Translations under genes and position numbers: made by a program
In this document: positions 48,191 through 60,620 of the stretch, one piece after another
Position numbering within the stretch: position 1 is the first letter of the stretch
Layout: the number at the start of each line of letters is the position of its first letter
Notes under the pieces: model-generated
Told to the model about the DNA's origin: nothing
Databases searched by the model: none
Seen by the model: the letters and a program-made list of their open reading frames with translations, nothing else
Assembly: GCA_027943335.1 (NCBI GenBank)
Contig: BSBK01001297.1
Span: 241,501-305,500 of the forward strand
Direction of reading: 5' to 3'
DNA: 64,000 bases
Source: Chamaecyparis obtusa
Taxonomy: Eukaryota > Streptophyta > Pinopsida > Cupressales > Cupressaceae

Positions 48191-49381
48191 CTACTCCCAA
48201 TTGAAAAGAGAAGTCTCGTTATCTTGTGGTTCTTGTTGAGGAACTGATCCACTAGAAGAAGCCTCTGATTGAGCTTGTGAGGCATTTTGAACCATTAGAG
48301 CTTGGTTCATCCATCCATTTGAACATGTAGCCTGATTATGAGGTTGGTTGCAAGGTAAAAACCATTCATTGTCCATAGCCATATTATTTTGACTAGGGAC
48401 CATGTCCATAACTAGATTCACGGAATTGAGAGGTGCAGGGTTGTATGGTTGGAATGGTCTTTGATTAAAATTTTGTCTTTGTCCTTGATACCCTCCTTGG
48501 TATGGTGGCCTATTTGGTTGATAAGGTTGTCCTTGATTCTAATATTGTTGATTAGGACTTTGGCCTTGTGTCTAAAAGGGTGGTCTAATTCCTTTCCCTT
48601 GCTTCTTTAAGTTTGTGACCTCTTTAGTCAAAGTCTGTAGAAAATTTGTCATTTCTTGCTAACTATTTTGTTGACTATTCTTGATCTCTTGCAGCTCTTG
48701 AGAGAAACTTGTTTTTAGCTCCTGATCGCTAGTACTAGCCTGAGGTGCTAATATGGTGGGAATGGGAGTAAATGGGGGTACTTGTGGAGGTGCAATGGGC
48801 TGAAGGCTAGGAAAGATGGGCATGGGTGGCCTTCTAGCTATCATACCTGCTTGAATCAAGCAATTTTCAGCCCTGACAGCTATGTCAAAAGCTTGGGGTA
48901 AGGAGGTACCACCCATAGATTGGATCATGATAGAAATTTGACCATTCAAGCTTTGCAAGAAGTATAGGAAAGCATGATCAGCTGATGGTCTCACTAAGAC
49001 TGGAATTCTATTCCATGTCTTGAGAAATATATTATTATAATCTATCATTTGTTCTTGAGGGTCTCTTTTAATGGTTGTCAATTGCTCAACCAAAGACAAG
49101 TTGTCTGATTTATCCTCAAAATGCTTACTCAATGCATCTCCCAATTCATCCCATGAAGTAATGGAGCCAACAGTTAAAGTTCTAAACCATTCAAGAGCCT
49201 TACCTTTGAGAGAAGCTGCTAATAATTTGGTGGCCACATCTTCTTGAGTTATATTGTGTATGTTGCAGATAGTGGTCACATCTCTTATATGCTCAAAAGT
49301 TGTAGCTTGTCCTTCACCTGTGAAATCAAGTAGACTCTTTAGTGCCATGAAGGGCACATAATGATGTTGAGAAAAATTCAA
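48191..49381 (-). pseudogene. gag: Tat-like element gag
   Basis: The first 241 codons (49381-48659) are open and contain the retrotransposon Gag core: LLAASLKGKALEWFRTL, SWDELGDALSKHF and IDYNNIFLKTWNRIP. TAG at 48659 interrupts; the same frame resumes with a Gln/Asn/Gly/Pro-rich tail (repeats of the PNQ/PYQ/GGYQGQ type) to 48191. No classical CCHC knuckle is visible. Gag may begin upstream of 49381, as the region to 49848 is partly open. Confidence 0.85.
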
Positions 49382-49830
49382 TGGACTCCCTTGGTTGAAA
49401 GGTGAAAAAGAAAACTATCTAGCCATTGTAGGAACTAAAATTTGATGACTAGCAACTGTGTGAGTTGTATTTGATGCTGGATTTGAATCTTCTTCTAGAT
49501 CTCTGGTTAGAGATCTTCCTCTTCTTCTGAGATGAAAGGGAAAAGGTCTCCTTTCTAAAGTATCAGGAGATGTAGACTATACTCTCCTTGCAAGAGATGT
49601 TCTCTGAGTTGATCTACCTTTGTAGCCTCTTTTTAAGAGCAACTCTGAAAATTCAGTAGGCTTTGAGCTTCTAGTCTCAATCTTTCTCATAAACTTTGAA
49701 CAAGTTTAGCCTAGATCTGTGAAATTAGTGGAGTCGCCAGATATACTTGATAGAAAACATCTAAAAGTCTATATTATGCAATCAGTATATCAGAGATTAC
49801 ATAATCTTTTCAAAATGAACTTCTTTTGCT

Positions 49831-49848
49831 GTCCCACCGGGCATGCCA
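49831..49848 (-). other. Primer binding site of the Tat-like element
   Basis: On the minus strand TGGCATGCCCGGTGGGAC begins four bases after the 5' LTR end (49853). The primer tRNA is not assigned. Confidence 0.7.
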
Positions 49849-49852
49849 GAAT

Positions 49853-50596
49853 TGTTATACACTAAGTCTGCACCCTTATTTCAAGCTCTCTTGGTCTTGA
49901 TAACCTAGTATAACATGGGAATCATCTCCAGGTTGTGGGACCTATGCTAACTGAGATGAGACCTCTAGGTTCTAGGCTGGTTCCTCTTGGATAATCACCT
50001 TAATTCACTTCTTTGACAGGAAAGTAAATTCTTTGAAGGAAAAGGGATAAAAGGAATGCATGAAAGGGAATATAACTGAAAGAAAATTATCCTACTAGGT
50101 GATACACCGAAATGATGGTTAGAATTGTAGCATGGAGGATGAAATCAGTGCATGAACTTAGGTCTAGGAGATCACAACTTATTGAATAGGCTTGCATCAA
50201 TACTTCATAGAAGGGTCTGTAAACAAACATTCACTTCTGCAACTAGGTATAGGAATGAGACAGATTGTCAGGGGGTTGAAGAATACCCACAAGATCATTC
50301 AAATCAAAGCATCCATAGGAATATATAAGAATTGTAGAAAGAAAGAGGGATCAGGAACCCTAAGATATCACTAAAAACATGCTTATACTGAACTCAATAA
50401 GAGAAAATTCAGACAAGAAGGCATAGGGATAGAAAGAATGTCACAAAATACCTTTGCAATATCTAAAGTTCCAATGAAAGTTACAAACTATAGAAAGTCA
50501 GAGGGTAGAAAGAATGCCACGGATAACTCCTCAGAGAGAAAATTCTCTTTTACAATTGCCAACTTTGAGCTCTAAAAATCTCCAAAAACATTATAT
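49853..50596 (-). repeat. 5' LTR of the Tat-like element, truncated
   Basis: 744 bp matching 40723-41466. It stops at 50596 inside the TATA motif (TTATAT on the plus strand), so the outer U3 part of about 370 bp and the target duplication are missing. Confidence 0.88.
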
Positions 50597-51839
50597 GGGT
50601 ATGTGCAAGATCATGAGGGGCCAAACTATGCCCTTAAGTGGCAATGAAAAATTAGAAAATCAGGGTTAGTCAACTTGACGTGAAAATGTCAACTAGCTAT
50701 GAACCTAATATCAAAAAGTTGTAAGAATAGAATCTGTAGAAAATTGAATGCAGTTTCTAAACTACTAGGCCTTTTTTGAGAAAAAGGTAGTATGATTGGT
50801 GAAAAGTATAGATTTCAATGCAGCAGTACAAAAATTTCAAGAAAAAAATAAGAAGTAGGTGTATGTCTGACCACCTTAATCATAATCAAATGATAATATT
50901 TTATTATAAGATTTTATATATAAGTAGTAGACTCATGCTCGAATGTGACGCATATTTTTTTGTAATTTTATTCCAAAAAAGTAATTAATTATGAATTTTC
51001 CGCTACAACATTTTCAGAATAAAAAAACTCACATGTCTAACCACCTTAACTCATTCAAAACTTTACAAAAAAAAAAATTTAAAAAAATTTTCTTATAGTA
51101 GGCGAAGCATAGAATGTGATGCATTTTTTAGATTTCAAAAATGTTATACCGTTTGAAAGTTATAGTCATTTTTCAATCAGTATATAAATCAGCACTTTAG
51201 AGGTAGCTCAATTGAAAAATAACTAATAACTACTTACCGAATTCAAAATTTGACAGCAATTATATCGATAGAAAGCTGATAATCTCCTTAAGATACCCTT
51301 TTCATTTTATCAAATTCGGGTGAAAAAAAAGTCGTCAGCTACATTGTCAAAGTCTGGAACTCAGAGAAACAGGGGAAAAACACATATTTGAGACATTCCA
51401 ATAGTTGACCATGTAGGTTTGGTGCACAAAGCAATACCAAGCCTAATCGGGTACCCGATATTTACCCGAACATGACGCACAATTTTGAATTTTCACTTTG
51501 CCTCCACTTTCTCCCTCCCATTTCTCCATCGTTCATAAACATATATATATATATTAGATATATATTAGATATATATATTAGATATATTAAATATTATATA
51601 ATATCAATTATATATTAAATGTTATATAATATATATTTTACATTAAATATTATTTAATATATATTAATATTAAAAGCTATATATTAGATTATATATTATA
51701 TATATTAAATATTATATAATATACATGTTACATTAAATATTATTTAATTATATATTAATATCAAAAACTATATATTAGATTATATATTATATATTAAATA
51801 TTATATAATATACATTTTACATTTTAAATATTATTTAAT
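50597..51839. other. Non-coding region with a diverged ~160-bp repeat and an AT-rich tract
   Basis: No reading frame. Two diverged copies of a segment starting ATGTCTGACCACCTTAA / ATGTCTAACCACCTTAA lie at about 50872 and 51032, each followed by a GAATGTGA(C/T)GCAT phrase. 51540-51839 is nearly pure A/T built from ATATTAGATAT and AAATATTATATAAT words. Confidence 0.6.
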
Positions 51840-52409
51840 ATGATTCTGAGCATGAGCATGAGTCCCTACAGGGGCATAGTTGTGCCTTTTACAGGTGCCG
51901 AAAACCCTAACTACGCAGAAATGGAGGCTTTGAAGAATAGTTCACTGGAGGCAGATTATAGAAGCAGAGGGCAAGAGAATCACTCTGTTTCCACTGCCTG
52001 TGGCTGTGAAATGGTATCTTTCCCTACTTTTTCAACTGAAATGCTAAATTGAAAAGGTTCTCGAAATAGATTCTAGTCACCGGACAATTGTACCATGCCT
52101 ATTGATAATCTGGCAGCTCAACAGAGTCATTGGGAGGTTAAACAAGAACAACCGAACGGACCTTTGAACCGGTCGAAGATTATGGAGAGTAGGGAAGGGA
52201 TTGGTAAAATGAGCAGTTGTACTAGAAATTATGCAGGTGCCATAGAACTGACCGTATTAATAAATTTAAAGAAGAGATCAGCGGCGGCACGACATTATGA
52301 GGAAAGCCTTGTTGTCTTGATGGTGCTGCCCCGATATTATGAAGAATGTCTTGCCGCTTCAATGCCAGCGCCGCCTCTGTCTCAAACTTTCACCATTGCT
52401 TCTCATTAG
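51840..52409 (+). pseudogene. Exon-like reading frame of unknown function
   Basis: A 190-codon frame from ATG 51840 to TAG 52407-52409 is open except for TGA near 52050 and TAG near 52075. It is clearly richer in G/C than its surroundings and follows a pyrimidine-rich stretch and an AT-rich tract. Residues show no known domain; two related phrases, RHYEESLVVLM and RYYEECLAASM, lie 16 codons apart. It could be a degraded first exon or a captured gene piece. There is no retroelement motif. Confidence 0.35.
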
Positions 52410-53109
52410 TACTCTGAGATATGGTAGGGATTGCGGGCTTTTGCACAGCATAGTCCATCATAAATTCTCTATAAATCATCATGCATTCCAGTATTCTATG
52501 CGTTTCTGAATGACTTACTCGAAGAATTTAATTTTTACTGTAATTTTGGATCCATGGATTGTCATTTTGATCTCGGAGAGAAGCTGTGGATTGCAAGAAT
52601 TTGATAAATTTGGTTTATCTCATTTTATTTCTCTGCCATTTCTGAGTAATATGATTTTGTTTTTGTCCGTCTTAAATCATTTCGCCTGAAGTTAATGAAT
52701 TTTTTTAGATGATTTTGTCTAAAGTTTTAATGAAATTTCTTCCATGGATGCTAATGAAATCTCTTCCATGAATGCTAATAAGATGTTTAAATTCAGAGTT
52801 AATAAATTCTATAGCTTGAATGTTCTTTGTTGTAGAAGGTTATTTTCATGGTTTGTGATTCATGCAATTCCTTAATAGTTTCATTCTTAAAAGAATTCAT
52901 ATCTAGATTTTCCATAGCCAATTTTCTTCTTGATCGTTGCAATATTTTCTCCCCCACTGAACATTTTGTAATCAGTTGATATACAATTACATTTTTCTCT
53001 TGACAAATTCTTTGGGCTCGCGATCGAGCCTATAGATCAACAAAAGGGTTGAAATTTGGATCTGGTGGAAGAGTAGTATTAGCAAGAAGTCATTCACTAA
53101 CATCTCATT
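52410..53109. other. Unassigned T-rich spacer
   Basis: No gene, RNA or repeat recognised between the exon-like frame and the satellite array. Confidence 0.5.
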
Positions 53110-53374
53110 TGGGTCATGGGGACTCTGTAGGGGTCCTAGTACACCTTATCACACGTTAGGACCCCTAGGGAGTCCACATGACCCCTTTTGACACATTGGA
53201 ATGCTCAAGTGTGTCTTAAGGGGTTCGAAGACCCCTTAAGACACACTTGAGCATTCCAATGTGTCAAAAGGGGTCATGTAGACTCCCTAGGGGTCCTAGT
53301 ACACCTTATCACATGTTAGGACCCCTAGCAAGTCCCCATGATGCCTTTTGATAAATTGGAATGCTCAAGTGTGT

Positions 53375-54830
53375 CTTAAGGGGTCCTAGGACCCCTTCGA
53401 ACACACTTGAGTGTTCCAATGTGTCAAAAGGGGTCAGGGGGACCCCCTAGGGGTCCTAGTATGCCTTATCACATGTTAGGACCCCTAGGAAGTCCCGATG
53501 ACCCCTTTTCACACAATGGAATTCTCAAGTGTGTCTTAAGGGGTCCTACGACCCCTTTGGACACACTTGAGCATTCCAATGTGTCAAAAGGGGCCATGGG
53601 GACTCCCTCGGGGTCCTAATGCATGATAAGGCATATTAGGACCCCTAGGGAGTCCCTCTGAGCCCTTTTGACACATTGAAATGCTCAAGTGTTTCTTAAG
53701 GGGTCATCGGACCCCTTAAGACACACTTGAGTGTTCCAATGTGTCAAAACGGCTCACGGGGACTCCCTAAGGGTCCTAACACATGATAAGGCATACTAGG
53801 ACCCCTAGGGAGTCCCCATGACCACTTTTGACAGATTGGAATGCTCAAGTGTGTCTTAAGGGCTGCTCAAGTGTGTCTTAAGAGGTACTAAGACCCCTTA
53901 AGACACACTTGAGCATTCCAATGTGTCAAAAGGGGTCATGGGGACTTCCTAGGGGTCCTAACACATGATAAGGTGTATTAGGACCCCTAGGGAGTCCCCA
54001 TGACCCTGTTTGACACATTGGAACCCTCAAGTGTGTCATAAGGGGTCTTAGGACCCCTTCAAAAACTCTTGAGCATTCCAAAGTGTCAAAAGGGGTCATG
54101 GGGAAACCCTAGGCTTCCTAGTATGCCTTATCACACATTAGGACCCCTAGGAAGTCCCCACCACCCCTTTTGACACATTGGAATGCTCAGGTGTGTCTTA
54201 AGGAGTCCTAGGACCCCTTCGGACACACTTGACCATTCCAATGTGTCAAAAGGGGTCATTGGGATTCCCTAAGGGTCCTAAGGTGTGATAAGGCATACTA
54301 GGACCCCTAGGGACTCCCCATGACCCATTTTGACACATTGAAATGCTCAAGTGCGTCTTAAGGGGTCTTAGGACCCCTTCAAACACACTTGAGTGTTCCA
54401 AAGTGTCAAAATGGGTCATGGGGACTCCCTAGGGGTCCTAGTATGCCTTATCATGTGTTAGGAACCCTAGCAAGTCCCCATGACCCCTTTTGACACATTG
54501 GAATTCTCAAGTGTGTCTTAAGGGGTCATAACACCCCTTCGGACACACTTGAGCATTCTAATGTGTCAAAATGAGTCATGGGGACTCCCTAGGGGTCCTA
54601 ATGCATGATAAGGAATAATAGGACCCCTAAGGACCCCCAATGACCCCTTTTGACACATTGGAACACTCAAGTGTGTTCGAAGGGGTCTTAGAACCCCTTC
54701 AGACACACTTGAGCATTCCAATGTATGAAAAGGGGTCATGGGGACTCCATAGGGGTCCTAACATGTGATAAGGCATACTAGGACCCCAAGGGAGTCCCCA
54801 TGACCCCTTCTGACACATTGGAATGCTCTA
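53375..54830. repeat. Nine-unit higher-order repeat, copy 1 (diverged)
   Basis: Satellite units 3-11 show core orientations R F F F R F R F F, the same series as the two later copies. They share markers with them: ACCCTGTTTGACAC at 54004 and GGGGAAACCCTAGG near 54103. Confidence 0.6.
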
Positions 54831-57739
54831 GTGTGTCTTAAGGGGTCCTACAACCACTTAAGACACACTTGAGCATTCCAATGTGTCAATAGGGGTCATG
54901 GGGACTTCCTAGCGGTCCTAGTATGCCTTATCACATGTTAGGACCCCTAGGGAGTCCCCATGACCCTTTTTCACACATTGGAACACTCAAGTGTGTCCAA
55001 AGGTGTCCTAGGACCCCTTAAAACACACTTGAGCATTTGAATGTGTCAAAAGGGGTCATGGGAAATCCTTAAAGGTCCTAGTAAGCCTTATCACATGTTA
55101 GGACCCATAGGGGTCCCCATTACCACTTTTGACACTTTGGAACACTCAAGTGTGTTTGAAGGGGTCCTAAGACCCCTTAAGACACACTTGAGCCTTCCAA
55201 TATGTCAAAAGGTGTCATGGGGACTCCCTAGGGGTCCTAGTACACCTTATCATGCGTTAGGAACCCTATGAAGTCCCCATGATCCCTTTTGACACTTTGG
55301 AATGCTTAAGTGTGTCTGAAGGGGTCGTAAGACCCCTTAAGACACACTTGAGCATTCCAATCTGTCAAAAGGGGTCATGCAGACTCCCTAGGGGTCCTAG
55401 TATGCCTTATCATGCATTAGGACCCCTAGGGAGTCCCCATGACCCCTTTTGACACATTGGAATGCTCAAGTGTGTTCGAAGGGCTCCTAAGAACCCTTAA
55501 GACACACTTGAGCATTCCAATGTGTTGAAAGGGGTCATGGGGACTCCCTAGGGGTCCTAGTACACCTTATCACACATTACAACCCCTAGGGAGTCCCCAT
55601 GACCCCTTTTAACACATTACAATGCTCAAGTGTGTCTTAAGACATCCTACAACCCCTTAAGACACACTTGAGAATTCTAAAGTGTCAAAAGGGGTCACGG
55701 GGACTCCCTAGGGGTCCTAGTATGCCTTGTCACGCGTTACAATCCTGAGGGAATCACCATGACCCCTTTTGACAAATTGAAATAGTCAAGTGTGTTCGAA
55801 GGGGTCGTAGGACACCTTAAGACACACTTGAGCATTCCATGGTGTGAAAAGGGGTCATCGAGACCTCCTAGGGGTCCTAATGCATGATAAGGCATACTAG
55901 GGCCCCTAGGGAGTCCCCCTGACCCCTTTTGACACATTGGAATGCTCAAATGTGTCCGAAGGGGTCCTAGGACCCCTTAAGACACACTTGAGCATTCTAA
56001 TGTGTCAAAAGGGGTCATGGGGACTTCCTAAGGGTGCTAACGCATGATAAGGCATACTAAGACCCCTAGGGGGTCCCCATGACCCCTTTTGACACATTGG
56101 AATGTTGAAGTGTGTCTTAAGGGGTCCTAAGACCCCTTAAGACACACTTCAGAATTCTAATGTGTCAAAAGGGGTCATGTCAACTCCCTAGGTGTCCTAA
56201 CGCATGATAAGGCATACTAGGACCACTAGGGAGTCCCCATGACCCCTTTTGACACATTGGAAATCTCAAGTGTGTTCGAAGGGGTCGTAGGACCCCTTAA
56301 GACACACTTGAGCATTATAATGTGTTAAAAGGGGTCATTAGGACTTCCTAGGGGTCCTAACACGTGATAAGGTGTACTAGGACCCCAAGGGAGTCCCCAT
56401 GACCACTTTTGACACATTGGAATGTTCAAGTGTGTCTTAATGGGTCCTACGACCCCTACAGACACACTTAAGCATTCGAATGTGTCAAAAGGGGTCATGG
56501 GGACTCCCTTGGGGTCCTAGTACACCTTATCACATGTTAGGACCCCTAGGGAGTCCCCATGACCCCTTTTGACACATTGGAATGCTCAAGTGTATCTTAA
56601 GGGGTCATAAGACCCCTTCGGACACACTTCAGCATTCTAATGTGTCAAAAGGGGTCATGGGGACTCCCTAGGGGTCCTAACACATGATAAGGAATACTAG
56701 GACCCCTAGGGAGTCCACATGACCCCTTTTTCACATTAGAACACTCAAGTGTGTCGTAAGGGGTCCTAATACCCCTTAAGACACACTTGAGTGTTCCAAT
56801 GTGTCAAAAGGGGTTATGTGGACTCCCTAGGGGTTCTAATGCATGATAAGGCATACTAGGACCCCTAGGGAGTCCCCATGACCCCTTTCAACACATTAGA
56901 ATGCTCAAGTGTGTCCGAAGGGGTCATAGGACCCCTTAAGACACACTTCATCATTCCAATGTGACAAGAGAGGTCATCAGGACTTCCTAGGGGTCCTAAC
57001 ACATGATAAGGTGTACGAGGAAGCCAAGGCAGTCCCCATGACCCCTTTTGACACATTAGAATGCTCAAGTGTGTCTTAAGGGGTCATAGGACCCCTTAAG
57101 AGTATGACCCTTTAAGACACACTTGAGCATTCCAATGTGTCAAAAGGGGTCATCGGGACTGCCTTGGGGTCCTCGTATGCCATATCACGTGTTAGGACCC
57201 CTAGGGAGTCCCCATGACCCCTTTTCAGACATTGGTTTGCTCAAGTGTGTCTGAAGGGGTCATAAGACCCCTTCAGACACACTTGAGCATTCTAATGTGT
57301 CAAAAGGGGTCATGGGGACTCTCTAGAGGTCCTAACGCATGATAAGCCATACTAGGACCCCTAGGGAGTCCCCATGACCCCATTTCACACATTTGAATGC
57401 TCAAGTGTGTCTTAACGGGTCCTACGACCCCTTAAGACACATTTGAGCATTCCAATGTCTCAAAATTGGTCATGGGGACTCCCTTTGGGTCCTACTATGC
57501 CTTATCACATGTTAGGACCCCTAGGGAGTCCCCATGACCCGTTGTGACACATTGGAATGCTCAAGTGTGTTCGAAGGGGTCGTAGGACCCTTAAGAAACA
57601 CTTGAGCATTCCAAAGTGTCAAAAGGGGTCATGGGGACTTCTTAAGGGTCCTAACATGTGATAAGTTGTACTAGGACCCCTATGGAGTCCCCATGACCCC
57701 TTTTGACACATTGGAATTCTCAAGTGTGTCTTAAGGGGT

Positions 57740-59180
57740 CGTAGGAACCTTTAAGACACACTTGACAATTCCAATGTGTCAAAAGAGGTCATGGGGACTC
57801 CCTAGGGGTCCTAGTACACCATATCATGCATTAGGACCCCAAGGGAGTTCCTATGACCCCTTGTGACACATTAGAATGCTCAAGTGTGTCCGTAGGGGTC
57901 TTATCACCCCTTAAGACACACTTGAGCGTTCGAATGTGTCAAAATGGATCATGGGGACTCCCTAGGTGTCCTAACGTATGATAAGGCATACTAGGACCCC
58001 AAGGGATTCCCCATGACCCCTTTTGACAAATTGGAATGCTCAAGTGTGTCTTAAGGGGTTGTAGGACCCCTTAAGAGACACTTGAGCATTCCAATGTGTC
58101 AAAAGGGGTCACAAGGACTCCTTAGGGGTCCTAACACGTGATAAGGCATGCTAGGACCCCTACGGAGTTACCATGACCCCTTTTGACACATTGGAATACT
58201 CAAGTGTGTCTTAATAGGTCCTAAGACCCCTTAAGACATGCTTGAGCATTCCAATGTGTCAAAAGGGGTCATGGGCACTTCCTAGGGGTCCTAACGTGTG
58301 ATAAGGTGTACTAGGACCCCTAGGGAGTCCCCATGACCCTGTTTGACACATTGGAATGCTCAAGTGTGTCTTAAGGGGTCCTAGGACCCCTTCGGACACA
58401 CTTGAACATTCCAATGTGTCAAAAGGGGTCATGGGGAAACCCTAGGGATCCGAGTGTGTCTTATCATGCTTTAGGACCCCTAGGAATTTCCAATGACCCC
58501 TTTTGACACATTGGAATGCTCAAGTGTATCTTAAGGGGTCCTAGAACCACTTCGAACACACTTGAGCATTCTAATGTGCAAAAAGGGGTCATGGGGATGC
58601 CCTAAGGGTCCTAACATGTGATAAGGCATACTAGGACCCCTAGGGAGTCCCCATGACCCATTTTGACACATTGGAACACTCAAGTTTGTCTTAAGGTGTC
58701 TTAGGACCCCTTTAGACACGCTTGAGTGTTTCAAAGTGTCAAATGGGGTCATGGGGAGTCCCTAGGGGTCCTAGTATGCCTTATCATGCGTTAGGACCCT
58801 GAGGAAGTCCCCATGAGCCATTTTGACACATTGGAATGCTCAAGTATGTCTTAAGGGGTCATAAGACCCTTTCGGACACACTTGAGCATTATAATGTGTC
58901 AAAAGGGGTCATGGGGACTCCCTAGGGGTCCTAATGGGTGATAAGGTGTACTAGGATCCCTAGGGACTCTCCATGACCCCTTTTGACACTTTGGAATGCT
59001 CAAGTGTGTTCGAAGGGGTCCTAGGACCCCTTAAGACACACTTGAGCATTCCAAAGGGTCAAAAGGGGTCATAGGGACTTCCTAGGGGTCCTAACACATG
59101 ATAAGGCATACTAGGAGCCCTAGGGAGACCTAATGACCCCTTTTGACACATTGGAATGCTCAAGTGTGTCTTAAGAGGTC
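57740..59180. repeat. Nine-unit higher-order repeat, copy 2
   Basis: Core orientations R F F F R F R F F. Unit-specific variants recur exactly 1440 bp downstream: ACACCATATCATGC (57815), CCTAATGGGTG (58926), ACATGCTTGAGC (58237), GGGGAAACCCTAGG (58433). Confidence 0.82.
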
Positions 59181-60620
59181 GTAGGACCCCTGAAGACACA
59201 CTTAAGCATTCCAATGTGTCAAAAGAGGTCATGGGGACTCCCTAGGGGTCCTAGTACACCATATCATGCGTTAGGACCCCAAGGGAGTCCCCATGACCCC
59301 TTTTGACACATTAGAATGCTCAAGTGTGTTCGTAGGGGTATTAGGACACCTTAAGACACACTTGAGCATTTGAATGTGTCAAAAGGGGTCATGGGGACTC
59401 CCTAGGTGTCCTCACACATGATAACATGTACTAGGACCCCAAGGGAGTCCTCATCACCCCTTTTGACACATTGGAACACTCAAGTGTGTCTTAAGGGGTT
59501 GTAGGGCCTCTTAAGACACACTTGAGCATTCCAATGTTTCAAAAGGGGTCACGGGGACTCCCTAGGGGTCCAAACACGTGATAAGGCATACTAGGATCCA
59601 TAGGGAGTCCCCATGACCCCTTTTGACACACTGGAATGCTCAAGTGTGTCTTAGTAGGTCCTAAGACTCCTTAAGACATGCTTGAGCATTCCAATGTGTC
59701 AAAAGGGGTCATGGGGACTTCCTAGGGGTCCTAACACGTGACAAGGTTTACTAGGACCCCTAGGGAGTCCCCATGACCCTGTTTGACACATTGGAATGCT
59801 CAAGTGTGTCTTTAGGTGTCTTAGGACCCCTTCAAACAAACTTGAGCATTCCAAAGTGTTGAAAGGGGTCATGGGGAAACCCTAGGGGTCCTTGTATACC
59901 TTATCACATGTTAGGACCCCTAGGAAGTCCCCATGACCCCTTTTGACACATTGGAATGCTCAAGTGTGTCTTAAGGGGTCTTAGGACCCCTTCAGACACA
60001 CTTGAGCATTCCAATGTGTTAATAGGGGTCATGGGGACTCCCTAAGGGTCCTAACGTGTGATATGGCACTCTAGGACCCCTAGGGAGTCCCCATGAGCCA
60101 TTTTGTCTCATTAGACCACTCAAGTTTGTCTTAATGTGTCTTAGGACCTTTTGAAACACACTTGAGTGTTTCAAAGTGTCAAAAGGGCTCATGGGGACTC
60201 CCTAGGGGTCATAGTATGCCTTATCATGCGTTAGGACGCCTAGGAAGTCCCGATGACCCCTTTTGACACATTGGAATGCTCAAGTGTGTCTTAAGGGGTC
60301 ATAAGACCCCTTTGGACACACTTGAGTATTATAATGTGTCAAAAGGGGTCATGGGGACTCCCTAGGGGTCCTAATGGGTGGTAAGGTGTACTAGGACCCC
60401 TAGGGACTCCCCATGACCCCTTTTGACACTTTGTAATTCTCAAGTGTGTCTAAAGGGGTCTTAGGACCCCTTAAGATACACTTGAGCATTCCAATGTGTC
60501 AAAAGTGGTCATGGGGACTCTCTATGGGTCCTAACGTGTGATAAGGCATACTAGGACCCCTAGGGAGTCCCCATGACCCCTTTTGACACATTGGAATGCT
60601 CAACTATGTGTTAAGGGGAT
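59181..60620. repeat. Nine-unit higher-order repeat, copy 3
   Basis: Directly follows copy 2 with the same orientation series and the same variants at +1440 (for example 59255, 60366, 59677, 59873). Confidence 0.82.

Larger units (their letters stand above)
40723..50596 (-). mobile_element. Tat-like Ty3/gypsy element with an additional RNase H before RT
   Basis: Minus-strand element of about 9.9 kb. The 5' LTR (49853-50596) is truncated and the 3' LTR (40723-41837) is complete. Primer site and polypurine tract are present. Order on the minus strand: Gag, protease, additional RNase H, RT, classical RNase H, integrase, then 1.7 kb of non-coding repeats. The two LTRs differ at roughly 40 of 744 compared positions by my eye count, mostly transitions, so it is younger than the copia copies. 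Gag-protease lie in one frame and the rest in another, with the shift near an AT run at about 47470. Confidence 0.9.
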
